In this document: positions 44,531 through 57,640 of the stretch, in pieces | Numbering within the stretch: position 1 is the first letter of the stretch | How the letters are laid out: each line of letters opens with the position of its first letter | Source of the DNA: Dehalobacter restrictus DSM 9455 | Lineage (GTDB): Bacteria; Bacillota; Desulfitobacteriia; Desulfitobacteriales; Syntrophobotulaceae | Direction of reading: 5' to 3' | DNA: 64,000 nucleotides | Assembly: GCF_000512895.1 (NCBI RefSeq) | Contig: NZ_CP007033.1 | Coordinates: 2,343,001-2,407,000, forward strand | Made by a program: the position numbers and the translations under genes | The notes under the pieces: model-generated | What the model saw: the letters and a program-made list of their open reading frames with translations, nothing else | Told to the model about the DNA's origin: nothing | Databases searched by the model: none

Positions 44531-46015
44531 CTAGATAATTATACTTTTTCCCATCAAATATTTGTCCACTTCTCTAGCTGCCAGCTTTCCTTCCTGGAAA
44601 GCCCAAACAACCAGACTCTGGCCTCTGCGCATGTCGCCAGCGGCAAAAACTCTGTCAACATTCGTCTCAAAAAACGCATATTCCGCTTTGACATTGCTGC
44701 GAGCATCCCGCTCCAGCTTAAGCTCTGTGGGGATATTGTCTTCAGGCCCTAAAAAGCCCATGGCCAGCAGAATCAGGTCCGCTTCCCATACCTTTTCACT
44801 TCCGGGAGTCACCTGTGGAACCATTCTGCCGGCAGCATCTTTGACCCAGGTAAGGTTGACTGTATGAACTTCCTTGACCTCACCGTTCTCATTGCCCACA
44901 ATCTTTGTGGTGGAAATGCAATAATTCCTCGGATCCTTGCCATAAAGACAGATTGCTTCTTCCTGTCCGTAATCCACTTTCAGTTTTTTCGGCCATTCCG
45001 GCCAGGGGTTCTCAGCCTCAATACGATGGGCAGGTGGCTCAGGCAGAATTTCAAACTGAAAAACACTTTTGCAGCCATGCCGGATTGCCGTGGCCACACA
45101 GTCCGTCCCGGTATCCCCGCCGCCAATGATGATGACATTCTTACCCTTGGCACTAATAAAACTCTCATCCTTTAAGTTGGAATTCAATAAACTTTTGGTG
45201 GTCGCTTTTAGGAAGTCTACGGCATAATAAACCCCTTTCAGATCTTTGCCTTCCACATCCAGCCCCCGGGGCTTGGTAGCTCCTGTGCACAGCACAACGG
45301 CATCATAGTTGTCTACGAGCTCTTGGGCCTTCATATATTTGCCGACTTCGGTATTCAGAACAAATTCTATCCCGGATGCCTTCAGTACATCAAGCCGTCT
45401 TTCAATAAATCGTTTATCAAGCTTCATGTTGGGGATCCCGTACATCAAAAGTCCCCCAGCCCGGTCATCCCGCTCATACACCGTGACCTCATGGCCGACG
45501 GCATTCAGATAATAGGCCGCAGACAGTCCGGACGGGCCCGAACCGACAACAGCGACTTTCTTGCCGGTGGCTTTGGCCTTCTTAGGATTTACCCATCCTT
45601 CGGCAAACGCTTTCTCGATAATCTCATATTCAATGCTGTTAATAGTCACAGCGTCCATGATATAGCCTTCGGTACAAGCCCCTTCACAAGGTGCAGGGCA
45701 AACCCTTGAGGTGAATTCCGGGAACGGCGTCGTTCTGGTCAGCCGCTTGTATGCTTCCCGCCACTGTCCCTTATAGACGAGCTCATTCCATTCTGGAATC
45801 AAATTGTGCAGCGGGCAACCTGAAGCGGCGCCGTTCAAGAGCACACCGCCGTGGCAGAAAGGTACACCGCAGTCCATACAGCGTGCGCCCTGCGTTCGGA
45901 CAATCTCAGGATCCTGGGGAATCTTGACTTCATTGTAGTCTTTGATCCGCTCTTCAGGCTTTCTTTTCTTCGGATCGATTCTGTTATACTCTAAAAATCC
46001 TGTTGCTTTTCCCAT
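44531..46015 (-). CDS. gltD: Glutamate synthase small subunit GltD
   Basis: 494 residues. N-terminal Fe-S region (CMDCGVPFCHGG, CPLHNLIPEWN, CPAPCEGAC), then two nucleotide-binding folds (VAVVGSGPSGLSAAYYLNAVGHEVTVYE and IIIGGGDTGTDCVATAIRHG). It takes electrons from NAD(P)H to the large subunit. It begins 2 bp after the gltB stop. Confidence 0.96.
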   Translation of the reverse strand: MGKATGFLEYNRIDPKKRKPEERIKDYNEVKIPQDPEIVRTQGARCMDCGVPFCHGGVLLNGAASGCPLHNLIPEWNELVYKGQWREAYKRLTRTTPFPEFTSRVCPAPCEGACTEGYIMDAVTINSIEYEIIEKAFAEGWVNPKKAKATGKKVAVVGSGPSGLSAAYYLNAVGHEVTVYERDDRAGGLLMYGIPNMKLDKRFIERRLDVLKASGIEFVLNTEVGKYMKAQELVDNYDAVVLCTGATKPRGLDVEGKDLKGVYYAVDFLKATTKSLLNSNLKDESFISAKGKNVIIIGGGDTGTDCVATAIRHGCKSVFQFEILPEPPAHRIEAENPWPEWPKKLKVDYGQEEAICLYGKDPRNYCISTTKIVGNENGEVKEVHTVNLTWVKDAAGRMVPQVTPGSEKVWEADLILLAMGFLGPEDNIPTELKLERDARSNVKAEYAFFETNVDRVFAAGDMRRGQSLVVWAFQEGKLAAREVDKYLMGKSIII

Positions 46016-46017
46016 GA

Positions 46018-49000
46018 TCAGACCTTCCCTTCAAAGGCAGCCGTCAGGGCTTCTTCACCGCTTAAGCCAGCCTTGTGAGCTCTCTCGATATTTTCCATCA
46101 TCTTTTTATAATCTTTGGGTATGATCTTCGTAAATCTTGGCGCGTAATCCGCCCAAACATCCAGTACTTTCCGGCCTAGGGGGCTTCCCGTGTGCGCTAC
46201 ATGTTTACGGATCATTTCCCTGATTTCTTTCAGTTCCTTTTCCGAAGCAATTTTTTCCATAAGAATCAGGGACTTGTTGCAGTATATTTCCTCAAAATCA
46301 AGGATATAGGCAACACCGCCGGACATACCCGCAGCAAAGTTCCGTCCTGTCTTACCCAGGATCACAACTTTTCCTCCGGTCATATATTCACAGCCATGGT
46401 CGCCGACACCTTCAACAACCGCATTGACGCCGCTGTTTCGGACACAGAATCTTTCGCCGGCGATTCCGTTGATATAGGCTTCACCCGAAGTTGCGCCGTA
46501 GAAGGCGACATTGCCGATCAGGATATTTTTCGCTGGTTCAAAATCCGAAGTTTTTGGCGGATAGACCATAATTTTACCACCCGAAAGGCCTTTGCCGATA
46601 TAGTCATTAGCATCACCCTCAAGTTCCAAGGACATGCCCTTGGGTGCAAATGCACCAAAGCTTTGACCGGCAGAACCTACAAAGGTCAGCTTAATGGTAT
46701 CCTCAGGAAGCCCCTCTTCCCCGAAACGCTTGGTTATTTCACTGCCGACAATGGTTCCAACCACACGGTCCACATTGTTGATCTTCAGTTTGGCCCGGAT
46801 TGATTTTTTGTGTTCCAGGGCCGGCTTGCACATTCTTAAAAGCTTGCGCATATCCAAGGATTCTTCCAGTCCATGGTTTTGCTGCTGTGACTTAAATCTG
46901 CCGACATCTGCACCGGCGTAGGGTTGATACAGAACCTGGGAAAGATCAACCTGGGCTGCTTTCCAATTCTTAATATTTTCTTTGTGTTTGAGCCTGTCTG
47001 TACGTCCAACCATTTCATTAATGGTCCTGAAGCCAAGTTTCGCCATGATCTCCCGCATTTCCTGTGCAATAAACAACATGAAATTCTCAACATGCTCAGG
47101 TTTGCCGGCAAAATTCTTGCGAAGTTCTTCATTCTGGGTTGCAATACCTACCGGACAGGTGTTCAGGTTGCAGACGCGCATCATCACACAGCCCATGGAA
47201 ATGAGTGGGGTGGTGGCAAATCCATATTCCTCAGCGCCTAGGAGCGCAGCGATGACAACATCTCTGCCTGACAGAAGCTTACCGTCTGTTTCCAGGACGA
47301 CCCTGTCCCTCAAGCGGTTAAGCACAAGGGTCTGATGGGTTTCGGCAAGGCCCAATTCCCACGGCAATCCTGTATTCTTAATGCTTGTTCGCGGTGAAGC
47401 ACCTGTACCGCCATCATAGCCACTGATCAGAATAACATCGGCCTTGCCCTTGGCCACACCGGCCGCAATCGTACCGACACCCACTTCAGAAACAAGCTTA
47501 ACATTGATTCGAGCATCACGGTTGGCATTTTTAAGGTCATGGATCAGTTCCGCTAAATCTTCGATCGAATAGATATCATGGTGCGGTGGGGGTGAGATTA
47601 GTTCGACTCCTGGTGTCGAGTGTCTGACTTTGGCAATCGCCGGAAAAACCTTCCGGCCTGGAAGTTGCCCACCTTCTCCAGGCTTGGCTCCTTGTGCCAT
47701 TTTGATCTGTATTTCTGAGGCATTTACCAAGAAGCTGCTGGTAACACCGAAGCGACCTGAAGCAACCTGCTTGATGGCACTGATCAGACTGTCGCCATTA
47801 GGCAACTTTTTGAATCTTTCAGGATCCTCGCCGCCTTCACCACTGTTACTTTTGCCGCCCAAACGGTTCATGGCAATCGCCATACATTCGTGGGCTTCCT
47901 TACTAATCGAGCCATAGGACATCGCCCCGGTCTTAAATCTTTTGACGATGGACTCGACCGGTTCAACTTCTTCGATTGGAATCGTATCTCCGGCGCTTAT
48001 TTTGAAATCCAGCAGCTGCCTGAGTGTGTAAATCTCCTCGTCATTAATTTTTCTGGAGTAATCTTTAAAAAGATTGTAATTGCCTTCCCGGCAGGCGCGC
48101 TGAAGCAGGTAGATTGTTTCCGGGTTGTAGAGATGAATCTCCCCGCTATCTTTACACTGGTAGAAACCGCCGATTTCCAGTGTGTCTGTGTAAAGTGCAT
48201 TCTCATCAAAAGCGCTTTCATGCCGCATTTGATTTTCCGTTGTAATTTCTTCCAGCCCGATTCCTTCCAAGCGGGATGGCGTCTGCGTAAAGTAGCGGTC
48301 AATCAGATCTCTTTTCAGTCCGACAGCTTCAAATATCTGGGCACCATGGTAGCTGCGCATCGTCGAAATACCCATTTTCGTAAGCACCTTTAAGATGCCT
48401 TTGATCGAGGCTTTAATATAGTTCTTTTTGGCCTCCTGATAACTTAGGCCATTCGTCATTCCTTTGGCCGCTAGGTCTCTGATCGTTTCGTAAGCAATAT
48501 AGGGGTTGATCGCGGTAACACCGTACCCGATCAAGGCACAGAAATGGTGTACCTCCCTGGCTTCTCCGGTCTCCAGAACAATACCCACACTGGTCCGGAT
48601 TTCACGGCGTATCAAATGGTGATGCAGCCCCGAAGATGCCAGAAGAGCGGGGATAGCAGCAAATTCTTTATTAACGCCCCTATCCGAAAGAACAAGAATA
48701 TTTGTGCCATCAGCAATTGCTTTATCTGCTTCCCGGGATATTTTGTCTAAAGCTCTTTCCATTGCTCTAAGCCCGCCAGTCGCCTTGTAAAGAATGGAAA
48801 TCCTGGCTGTCTTGAACTTCCCGTTATTTAATTTCATAATGGTATCCAACTGGGTATTGGTGAGGATCGGTGATTCCAGATACACTGCGGAACTATGCGT
48901 CCGGTCAGGATCCAGAAGGTTTCCCGCATTCCCCAGGAGCATTGTGCCGGAGGTAATAATTTCCTCACGGATGCCATCAATTGGGGGATTCGTCACTTGG

Positions 49001-50574
49001 GCAAAAAGCTGCTTGAAATAATGGTACAGCATTTGAGGTTTGTCTGAAAGTACCGCCAGCGGTGAGTCCATGCCCATCGATCCGACGGGGTCGATGCCAT
49101 CGGTTGCCATCGGCAGAATCATTTTATGAATATCCTCATGGGTATAGCCAAATGCTTTCTGCTGGGAGATAATATCCTCCAGTATCGGTGCTTCCAACTC
49201 GTCGTCAGCAGGGAGATCACTTAAATAGACAATATGCTTCTTATTCCACTCTTCATACGGATGCATCATGGAAACACTCTTTTTGATTTCCTCATCAGAG
49301 ATGATCCTTTGTGCTTCCGTATCGATCAGGAGCATTTTACCCGGTTCTAGACGGCCTTTATACTTAACATTTTCAGGTTTGATGTCGAGAACCCCCACCT
49401 CAGAGGCCAGGATGACTTTATCATCTTTCGTGACATAATAACGCGATGGTCTGAGTCCGTTCCTGTCCAGTACGCCACCGATAACTGTTCCGTCCGTAAA
49501 GCCCATGGCAGCCGGTCCGTCCCAGGGCTCCATAATAAAATTGTTAAACTCATAAAAGTCCTTTTTTTCTTTGGACATCAGATCATTCTTTTCCCATGGC
49601 TCAGGAATCATCATCATGACAGCATGAGGAAGCGATCTGCCGGTAAGATGGATAAACTCAAGACTGTTGTCAAACATGGCCGAATCGCTGCCTGACTCGT
49701 CAACAATCGGATATACCTTGGAAATATCATCAAACAACGGTGAATCAATGCATTTCTGTCTGGCCTTCATCCAGTTCACGTTACCTCTGATGGTATTGAT
49801 TTCCCCGTTATGGACAATATACCGGTTCGGGTGCGCTCGCTCCCAGCTCGGAAAGGTATTGGTGCTAAACCTGGAATGAACCATAGCCAGTGCTGAAACA
49901 AAGTCAAGGTCGGAAAGATCCAGATAAAAGTTTCTGAGCTGTTCGGCTGTAAGCATACCTTTATAGACAATGGTTTTGCTGGAAAGGCTGGCAACATAGA
50001 AGGAGCCGCCCTTGTCTTCACACATTGGGATGATCAGTTTTTCTGCTCTTTTTCGAATGACATAGAGCTTTCTTTCAAAATCCATATCATCGGTCAGATC
50101 AGGGCTTCTTCCGATAAAAACCTGTATAAACCGAGGCATAACAGCTTTGGCACTATGGCCGACCGTCGATTTGTCGATCGGGACTTCCCGCCACCCAAGA
50201 ATCTTCTGTCCTTCCTCACGAACAATCTTTTCAAAAGAGTCCATCTGGGTAATCCGAAAATCTTCATATTTGTGCGCAAAAATCATTCCTACACCATATT
50301 TGCCCTTTTCCGGCAAATTAAAGCCGAGAACATCACATTCCCGTTTAAAGAAGTCATGGGGTATTTGCACCAGAATACCAGCGCCGTCACCCGTATTCTC
50401 ATCCGCACCACTGGCGCCTCTGTGGTTTAAGTTTTCCAGAACGGTTAAAGCTTCCTCGACAATGTCGTGCGATTTTTCACCTTTGATATTCACGACAAAT
50501 CCCATACCGCAGGCATCATGCTCAAAGGCCGGATCGTAAAGACCCTGTTTTTTTGGCAATTGATTGTATTTCAT
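46018..50574 (-). CDS. gltB: Glutamate synthase large subunit GltB
   Basis: 1518 residues from the ATG at 50574 (AAAGGG eight bases upstream; a GTG at 50583 is too close to it). Cys22 in [20 protein letters not shown] becomes the N-terminal nucleophile after removal of a short propeptide. It has the glutaminase domain, central domain, FMN synthase domain ([26 protein letters not shown]) with a 3Fe-4S motif ([19 protein letters not shown]), and the GXGXG beta-helix domain. It makes two glutamate from glutamine and 2-oxoglutarate. Confidence 0.97.
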   Translation of the reverse strand: MKYNQLPKKQGLYDPAFEHDACGMGFVVNIKGEKSHDIVEEALTVLENLNHRGASGADENTGDGAGILVQIPHDFFKRECDVLGFNLPEKGKYGVGMIFAHKYEDFRITQMDSFEKIVREEGQKILGWREVPIDKSTVGHSAKAVMPRFIQVFIGRSPDLTDDMDFERKLYVIRKRAEKLIIPMCEDKGGSFYVASLSSKTIVYKGMLTAEQLRNFYLDLSDLDFVSALAMVHSRFSTNTFPSWERAHPNRYIVHNGEINTIRGNVNWMKARQKCIDSPLFDDISKVYPIVDESGSDSAMFDNSLEFIHLTGRSLPHAVMMMIPEPWEKNDLMSKEKKDFYEFNNFIMEPWDGPAAMGFTDGTVIGGVLDRNGLRPSRYYVTKDDKVILASEVGVLDIKPENVKYKGRLEPGKMLLIDTEAQRIISDEEIKKSVSMMHPYEEWNKKHIVYLSDLPADDELEAPILEDIISQQKAFGYTHEDIHKMILPMATDGIDPVGSMGMDSPLAVLSDKPQMLYHYFKQLFAQVTNPPIDGIREEIITSGTMLLGNAGNLLDPDRTHSSAVYLESPILTNTQLDTIMKLNNGKFKTARISILYKATGGLRAMERALDKISREADKAIADGTNILVLSDRGVNKEFAAIPALLASSGLHHHLIRREIRTSVGIVLETGEAREVHHFCALIGYGVTAINPYIAYETIRDLAAKGMTNGLSYQEAKKNYIKASIKGILKVLTKMGISTMRSYHGAQIFEAVGLKRDLIDRYFTQTPSRLEGIGLEEITTENQMRHESAFDENALYTDTLEIGGFYQCKDSGEIHLYNPETIYLLQRACREGNYNLFKDYSRKINDEEIYTLRQLLDFKISAGDTIPIEEVEPVESIVKRFKTGAMSYGSISKEAHECMAIAMNRLGGKSNSGEGGEDPERFKKLPNGDSLISAIKQVASGRFGVTSSFLVNASEIQIKMAQGAKPGEGGQLPGRKVFPAIAKVRHSTPGVELISPPPHHDIYSIEDLAELIHDLKNANRDARINVKLVSEVGVGTIAAGVAKGKADVILISGYDGGTGASPRTSIKNTGLPWELGLAETHQTLVLNRLRDRVVLETDGKLLSGRDVVIAALLGAEEYGFATTPLISMGCVMMRVCNLNTCPVGIATQNEELRKNFAGKPEHVENFMLFIAQEMREIMAKLGFRTINEMVGRTDRLKHKENIKNWKAAQVDLSQVLYQPYAGADVGRFKSQQQNHGLEESLDMRKLLRMCKPALEHKKSIRAKLKINNVDRVVGTIVGSEITKRFGEEGLPEDTIKLTFVGSAGQSFGAFAPKGMSLELEGDANDYIGKGLSGGKIMVYPPKTSDFEPAKNILIGNVAFYGATSGEAYINGIAGERFCVRNSGVNAVVEGVGDHGCEYMTGGKVVILGKTGRNFAAGMSGGVAYILDFEEIYCNKSLILMEKIASEKELKEIREMIRKHVAHTGSPLGRKVLDVWADYAPRFTKIIPKDYKKMMENIERAHKAGLSGEEALTAAFEGKV

Positions 50575-52223
<1,649 letters not shown>

Positions 52224-52278
52224 GCTGGAGCTGCCTAACGATTTGTGATACCCATAATATAGTCTTGATACTATTGAA

Positions 52279-52342
52279 ATTAAAAAGACCTCTTGGGGAC
52301 TGAGATGTTCAAAACAACTCGCACCCAAGAGGCTTTTTAATT
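52279..52342 (+). terminator. Terminator after gdhA
   Basis: AATTAAAAAG-A-CCTCTTGGG pairs with CCCAAGAGG-C-TTTTTAATT (52279-52297 and 52324-52342); T runs on both strands, so it could also stop the convergent alr transcript. Confidence 0.92.
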
Positions 52343-52445
52343 AATATAAATTCTTTTTAAAACAGTCTATAAGTCTATAATTTAGTCCACAAATGTAAGT
52401 TTTCTATCTCCCAGAATAAAAAAACATACAGACTTGCTCAAATAA

Positions 52446-53564
52446 CTATTTGCTCTCAACCATCACCCTCGGCACTCTCTTGGAAATACCGCACAGGATC
52501 TCATAGCTAATCGTTCCGCATTGTTCAGCAATCCGATCTGCGGAAATAAACAGGTCACCGTTTCTGCCGAGCAGAACGGCTTCATCCCCTTCTTGGATCT
52601 CTTCAATTTCTGTTACATCAACCATGATCTGATCCATGCATATTTTGCCGATGATCCTGGCTTTCTTTCCCTTCAGCAAGACCTCACCGCCGTTGGACAG
52701 AGAACGGCGCAGACCATCGCCGTAACCGATCGGCAGCGTTGCGACTTTTATGGGCCTGTCGGCAATAAACGTCCTTCCATAGCCAACACTCTCGCCCTTT
52801 TCGATGGTCTTCAGCTGGGAAATGCGGGTCTTTAAAGACATGACCGGTTCAAAGCCGGCTTCCTGTCCGGCGTGGTCCATCGGTAAAAGTCCGTACAATA
52901 TGATTCCTGGACGGCAAAGTTCGTAATGACTTTCGGGAATTTGCATGATTGCAGCAGAGTTTGCGGCATGACGGATCGAAATTTTTATTCCTGCCGCGCA
53001 TAACTTTTCATATAAGTCATCAAAGATCTTCAGCTGCTGCTTCGCATAAGACAAATCAGTGCTGTCGGCCGTGGCCAGATGGGTATAAATCCCCTCCAGA
53101 TAAAGGCCAGGAAGCTTTGCAATTTTTTGAATATTTTCGAGTGCATTTTCGCGGAACCCTGTCCTACCCATTCCCGTATCCACTTTGATATGGAGTCTCG
53201 CTGTTTTATTCAGCTTCAACGCTGCCGCTGAAAGCGCTTCAGCCTGTTCGATCTGAAATATTTCGGGTATGATCTCTTCTTTGACCAGTATTTCTGAATA
53301 CTTCGACAATGTAGGCCCAATAACCATAAGGGCAATATCCGGGAATTCCCTTCTGAGCTCCAAAGCTTCTTCCAGGATAGCAACCCCGAATCTGGTAATC
53401 CCTTCTTCCTTTAGAGTCCGAACAACCTCCACTGCACCGTGTCCGTAGGCATCTGCCTTGACTATGGGCATTATTTCACTGCCGGCGTACTGCTGTATCC
53501 TTTTTAAATTGCGTCTTAAAGCCCCCAAATCAACTTCTGCCCAAACCGGACGAAAAATATTCAT
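52446..53564 (-). CDS. alr: Alanine racemase
   Basis: 372 residues. PLP lysine in MPIVKADAYGHGAVEV, the second catalytic tyrosine in ESVGYGRTFIA, and ATLPIGYGDGLRRSLS and ICMDQIMVDVT motifs. It makes D-alanine for peptidoglycan. It starts one base after the nnrD/nnrE stop, so the two are co-transcribed, a common Firmicute pairing. Confidence 0.96.
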   Translation of the reverse strand: MNIFRPVWAEVDLGALRRNLKRIQQYAGSEIMPIVKADAYGHGAVEVVRTLKEEGITRFGVAILEEALELRREFPDIALMVIGPTLSKYSEILVKEEIIPEIFQIEQAEALSAAALKLNKTARLHIKVDTGMGRTGFRENALENIQKIAKLPGLYLEGIYTHLATADSTDLSYAKQQLKIFDDLYEKLCAAGIKISIRHAANSAAIMQIPESHYELCRPGIILYGLLPMDHAGQEAGFEPVMSLKTRISQLKTIEKGESVGYGRTFIADRPIKVATLPIGYGDGLRRSLSNGGEVLLKGKKARIIGKICMDQIMVDVTEIEEIQEGDEAVLLGRNGDLFISADRIAEQCGTISYEILCGISKRVPRVMVESK

Positions 53565-53565
53565 T

Positions 53566-55143
53566 CTAAAAATCTCCTAACTGCTCTATCTCTTTTCTGA
53601 CCCTTGGGAGGCAATCAGCTACCTCCGAAGCTGTGAAACCTGATAAACCAAACTGATCTTTTAAAACATCTCCGGCCTTGCCGTGAAGATAAACCCCCAT
53701 GCAAGCTGCACCTAACGGAGGGACACCCTGGGCAATCCAGGACATAATACTTCCGGTCAGCACATCCCCTGTGCCGCCTGTGCCAAGTCCTGCATTACCC
53801 GTCGGATTCAAAAAAACTCTGCCGTCCGGCGAAGCAACGACCGAACCTGCGCCTTTCAAAACAACAATGGCACCCCATTCCAGGGCTTTGGCCAGCGCTA
53901 TCTTCAAGCGGTTTTCCTGAACCTCGTCAATTGAACAGCCGCATATGCGAGCCATTTCCCCAGGATGAGGCGTCAGAATAAGATTGCCTCTTCCTTTCCT
54001 TAAGCTGAGTACATCCGGTTCCCGGGAAATCAGATTCAACGCGTCTGCATCCAGAACTACCGGTACATCGGTCTCTATCAGTATATTTTTTATGACATTA
54101 AGAAATGACTCCGTCTGCCTGAGTCCGGGACCTACTGCACAAGCGTCAGCTCCTTGTAACCGCTCCTGAATGACCGACCAGGCATTGACGCTTAACATTT
54201 CATAATCCTTTGCTGGCCAGACCGTAGCTTCAATGACTCCCAAATCTACCGTCTCAGCAATCGCTTCAGGGGTAACGATCTGAAGAAGCCCTGCCCCGCA
54301 GCGCAGAGCTGACTTTCCTGCCAGGATGACAGCCCCGCTCATTCCAAGCGATCCCCCAATCAGAACCGCCCGGCCATGCGTACCTTTATGGCCCAGTATG
54401 TGTCTTGCTGGAATCAAAGGCCGGATGACTTCATCCGTCAATAGATAGGCAAAGATTTTTTCTTCGCCTATCACTTTTTCGGGAATTGAAATTTGGTCAA
54501 TGACCAGCCTTCCTGTATAGATTAATCCTTCTCCGAGAAAATGTCCAAGCTTTGGCAAGCCAAAGGTAACTGTCACATCTCCCTGGACTGCAATCGTATG
54601 TACTTTCCCCGTATCTGCTTCCAGACCGCTGGGAATATCGACACAAACCACCGGCAGATCGGCTTTGTTTAAGTCTTCAATGAAACCTGCCAGGGATTCC
54701 GGAATTTCTCCTTTAAAGCCTATTCCATACAACGCATCAACAGCAACCTGAGACTGCATCAGGGCAAGCTTGAATAGACGAAGCTGTTTTTCGTCTTCGA
54801 CAGGAATGATCTTTTCTCCCATCTTCTGAAACAACTCATAATTCAGTTTGGCATCCCCTTGAAGCTCAGCAGGATTTCCGAAAAGAAAAACGGTCACTTC
54901 CATCCCTAATACACAGAGATGCCTGGCCACTGCCAGACCGTCACCGCCATTATTGCCTTTTCCGGCAAGAATAACTGCTCTCAAACCGCGAAGCGACTTT
55001 TTTTCATCCTTCAGCAGAATAATCTTTATTTCCCTTACTACTGCCAACGCTGCATTCTCCATAAGAATTGACCCGGGGATTCCAAAATAATTGATTGCGT
55101 TGGAATCAATGCTGCGCATTTGTCCGGCACTTACAATACGCAT
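53566..55143 (-). CDS. nnr: Bifunctional NAD(P)H-hydrate repair enzyme (epimerase/dehydratase)
   Basis: 525 residues. N-terminal epimerase (MRSIDSNAINYFGIPGSILMENAAL, LAGKGNNGGDGLAVARHL) fused to the C-terminal ADP-dependent dehydratase (LIGGSLGMSGAVILAGKSALRCGAG, NLILTPHPGEMARICG, NPTGNAGLGTGGTGDVLTG). It repairs hydrated NADH/NADPH. SD GAGGAGGA before the ATG. Confidence 0.96.
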   Translation of the reverse strand: MRIVSAGQMRSIDSNAINYFGIPGSILMENAALAVVREIKIILLKDEKKSLRGLRAVILAGKGNNGGDGLAVARHLCVLGMEVTVFLFGNPAELQGDAKLNYELFQKMGEKIIPVEDEKQLRLFKLALMQSQVAVDALYGIGFKGEIPESLAGFIEDLNKADLPVVCVDIPSGLEADTGKVHTIAVQGDVTVTFGLPKLGHFLGEGLIYTGRLVIDQISIPEKVIGEEKIFAYLLTDEVIRPLIPARHILGHKGTHGRAVLIGGSLGMSGAVILAGKSALRCGAGLLQIVTPEAIAETVDLGVIEATVWPAKDYEMLSVNAWSVIQERLQGADACAVGPGLRQTESFLNVIKNILIETDVPVVLDADALNLISREPDVLSLRKGRGNLILTPHPGEMARICGCSIDEVQENRLKIALAKALEWGAIVVLKGAGSVVASPDGRVFLNPTGNAGLGTGGTGDVLTGSIMSWIAQGVPPLGAACMGVYLHGKAGDVLKDQFGLSGFTASEVADCLPRVRKEIEQLGDF

Positions 55144-55281
55144 TTTTTTCTATCCTCCTCGGAAAAAACTTTTCCTACTTAATTTTATAATGAACACTGC
55201 CAAGTACCATGTCAACCCTAAAATGCCCGCCCGTTACTGTCACCGTTCGTTGCTGTCTAATATTTTGGATACCAACGATAT

Positions 55282-55638
55282 CTATTCCAGAATAACAGAT
55301 GCTATAGCCGTATCTTTACTGTGAGAGAGGCTTATTCGGACTCTCTCTGCTCCTCTCGACCGCGCTGCAGCCTGTGCCCTTTCACTCAAATATACGATTG
55401 GTTCTCCCGCTTCATTCCGCAGGATCTCAATATCATGCCAGCTTAGACCGCTGAGCCCCGTCCCCAGTGCTTTAAGTACCGCTTCTTTGCCTGCAAACCT
55501 GGCAGCCAGAGAAGATATATGTTTTTTTGATAGTTCAGCCAGCTCCCTGTCGGTAAACAGTCTGGCAACCAGTTTTGAATGTCTCCGGCAGGCCTGTTCA
55601 AATCTGGCTATTTCAACAATATCTATACCTGGATACAA
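55282..55638 (-). CDS. acpS: Holo-[acyl-carrier-protein] synthase AcpS
   Basis: 118 residues from a TTG at 55638 (GGGGA upstream), which gives the normal family start, YPGIDIVEIARFEQ; a TTG at 55668 would add ten residues not seen in the family. Asp in GIDIVEI and Glu in RFAGKEAVLKALGTG bind Mg2+. It attaches 4'-phosphopantetheine to ACP. Confidence 0.94.
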   Translation of the reverse strand: MYPGIDIVEIARFEQACRRHSKLVARLFTDRELAELSKKHISSLAARFAGKEAVLKALGTGLSGLSWHDIEILRNEAGEPIVYLSERAQAAARSRGAERVRISLSHSKDTAIASVILE

Positions 55639-55664
55639 ATGAAGTTCCCCGTTTCTTCGTAAAA

Positions 55665-57017
55665 TCAAATACCATTTCTGGCCCTGGTACTAGACATAGG
55701 GTCCTGAATCCAGGGTTCGGCAGAAGGCTGCTGCGGACTGGTCTGTTTGTATGGAAGCCTCATTTCTACAGTCGTCCCCTCACCTATTTTGCTTTCAATG
55801 TTTAATCCGTATTCTGAACCATATAAACCCTTCAGGCGGGCATGGACATTGGCGAGCCCTACACCGTTGCCTGAGCCTACACCGGGCAGCAGGACATCTT
55901 TCAGCCGATCCTCTTCAATCCCCATTCCGTTATCAATGACTTCTACAAAAAGTTCGCTTTTACCATCTTCCAGCCCGAGTTCCCTGACCCGAATCGTTAC
56001 AACACCATTCAGCATGATCATGGGGGTAATCCCATGTTTGACCGCATTTTCAACTAGAGGCTGAATACTCAGTCTTGGCACCTCGGCAGCCATCAGTTCC
56101 TTGGGAATTTCCAGCTTAATCTTCAGCTTTTTCCCAAAACGAGCTTTTTCCAGCACAAAATAATTATTAACGAATTCCATCTCTTCCCGAAGAGAAATGA
56201 GTGCACCTTTAGATTTTAAAGACTTACGGAAAAATTCGGCCAGATGGATCAGAAGTCTTCTGGCCCGGTTCGGGTTGGTTCGGCTGGTGGCAATAATTGT
56301 ATTCAGAACATTAAAAAAGAAATGCGGATTGATCTGAGCCTGAAGAGCATCGAGTCTGGCTTCCATCGTCAGATTGGTCTGATGGTCCAGTTCAGCTACT
56401 TCCACCTGAAGGCTTAAAATCTGGCCCATGCCAAGTGCAAGCCTGATCAGGTCAGGAGAAATCTTTCCGCCCTTCGTTTCATAGAGCTTAAATGTTCCGA
56501 CAACATTTCCTTTGCAGGAAAGCGGAACAATGACTGCCGCAGCCAAAGGACAGTCACACGTGTCCGACATCGGGCAGTTTAACTCTTCCTGCGTCTGAAC
56601 AACTTTATATTTTGCAGTCTGTATGACTTCTCTAGTCGCTGCCGTCAGAATCTTATCACCGGGATGGTGCCTGTCGCAGCCTGCCCCAAGATAGGCGAGC
56701 TGTTTCTCACAATCGGTGATCGAGACTGCGGCCACCTGAGCAATCCCCTGAATGATTTTGGCAATGGCTTCGGCGTTTTGTTTATTCAGACCGCCGCGCA
56801 GGTAAGGAAGTGTTTCGTTAGCGATCTTTACACTCAGGTCTGCCCTGCTTAACGTATGCAGCGGTACGGCCTTTTTCTCTAAATTTTTTATATACCAGAA
56901 TAAATATCCGGCATCAATCACCATAAAAGCGGCCAACAGAAAAGTATTCTGCAAATAAAGACCCAGAGCGATTTCAAGGGCGATGACCGGAACAAGGATT
57001 ACATTCATATTTTTCAT
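55665..57017 (-). CDS. LytS/YehU-type sensor histidine kinase, orphan
   Basis: 450 residues from the ATG at 57017 (GGAGG seven bases upstream). One or two N-terminal membrane helices (ILVPVIALEIALGLYLQNTFLLAAFMV), a GAF-like sensor region with Cys motifs (ITDCEKQLAYLGAGCDRHHPG, CPMSDTCDCPLA), His_kinase box ALQAQINPHFFFNVLNTI and HATPase (IQPLVENAVKHGI, DNGMGIEE, GNGVGLANVHARLKGLYG). The cluster of cysteines may bind metal. No response regulator is adjacent; its nearest upstream neighbour is the BusR-like regulator, 20 bp away. Confidence 0.88.
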   Translation of the reverse strand: MKNMNVILVPVIALEIALGLYLQNTFLLAAFMVIDAGYLFWYIKNLEKKAVPLHTLSRADLSVKIANETLPYLRGGLNKQNAEAIAKIIQGIAQVAAVSITDCEKQLAYLGAGCDRHHPGDKILTAATREVIQTAKYKVVQTQEELNCPMSDTCDCPLAAAVIVPLSCKGNVVGTFKLYETKGGKISPDLIRLALGMGQILSLQVEVAELDHQTNLTMEARLDALQAQINPHFFFNVLNTIIATSRTNPNRARRLLIHLAEFFRKSLKSKGALISLREEMEFVNNYFVLEKARFGKKLKIKLEIPKELMAAEVPRLSIQPLVENAVKHGITPMIMLNGVVTIRVRELGLEDGKSELFVEVIDNGMGIEEDRLKDVLLPGVGSGNGVGLANVHARLKGLYGSEYGLNIESKIGEGTTVEMRLPYKQTSPQQPSAEPWIQDPMSSTRARNGI

Positions 57018-57037
57018 CGTCACACCTCCCTAAGAAA

Positions 57038-57640
57038 TTATTTCAATAAGCTCCGGACTTTTTTATTGCCATTCTCCGAGCTGACTACGAGAAGAATATC
57101 TCCTTCTTCGAGCAGGAAGTCGGCTTCAGGAGAAAAATTCTCATTGCCGTTTCTGACAACCCCTACGACTGTTGCTCCAGTTTCTTCTCTGACTTTAAGC
57201 TCTCTCAGGGAACAGCCGATTGCGGATGATTCCGGCTGGATTTTAAGTTCTTCAACGTCATTCCAGCGAGAGATATATCGGTCGGCATAGGTCGAAACTT
57301 TCTGAAGCAGCACATCGATTTGCCCGTCAATTTCCTTTCTCTGCTCCATCAGGCTTTTCAACTCGTCAATAAAGGCTTGAACCTCATTTTTTTGGTCAAA
57401 AGACTTTAAAAATTTTTCGGCCTCTATCCTGGAGTTCACAATGATGCCAATACCCGGTTTTACTCTGACGACTCCTTCATTTTGCAGAATAGCAATTGCC
57501 CGACGGATCGTCTCCGGAGAAACATTGAATCTTCCTGCCAGGGTCGACCTTCCGTGGATTTTATCCCCTTCACGGAACTCGCCGAGAACGACGGCATGCG
57601 CGATCTCATTCGCGATTTCCTGATATTTGGCCTGCTCCAA
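57038..57640 (-). CDS. GntR-type regulator with RCK_C domain, BusR-like
   Basis: 200 residues from a TTG with AAAGGGATC upstream. N-terminal GntR winged helix (GEFREGDKIHGRSTLAGRFNVSPETIRRAIAILQNEGVVRVKPGIGI), a helical linker (~residues 80-130) and a C-terminal TrkA_C/RCK_C domain (SSAIGCSLRELKVREETGATVVGVVRNG...LLEEGDILLVVSS). This combination is that of BusR, which binds c-di-AMP through RCK_C and represses osmolyte uptake. The gene lies next to a glutamate 2,3-aminomutase-like gene read divergently. c-di-AMP binding is inferred. Confidence 0.85.
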   Translation of the reverse strand: MEQAKYQEIANEIAHAVVLGEFREGDKIHGRSTLAGRFNVSPETIRRAIAILQNEGVVRVKPGIGIIVNSRIEAEKFLKSFDQKNEVQAFIDELKSLMEQRKEIDGQIDVLLQKVSTYADRYISRWNDVEELKIQPESSAIGCSLRELKVREETGATVVGVVRNGNENFSPEADFLLEEGDILLVVSSENGNKKVRSLLK

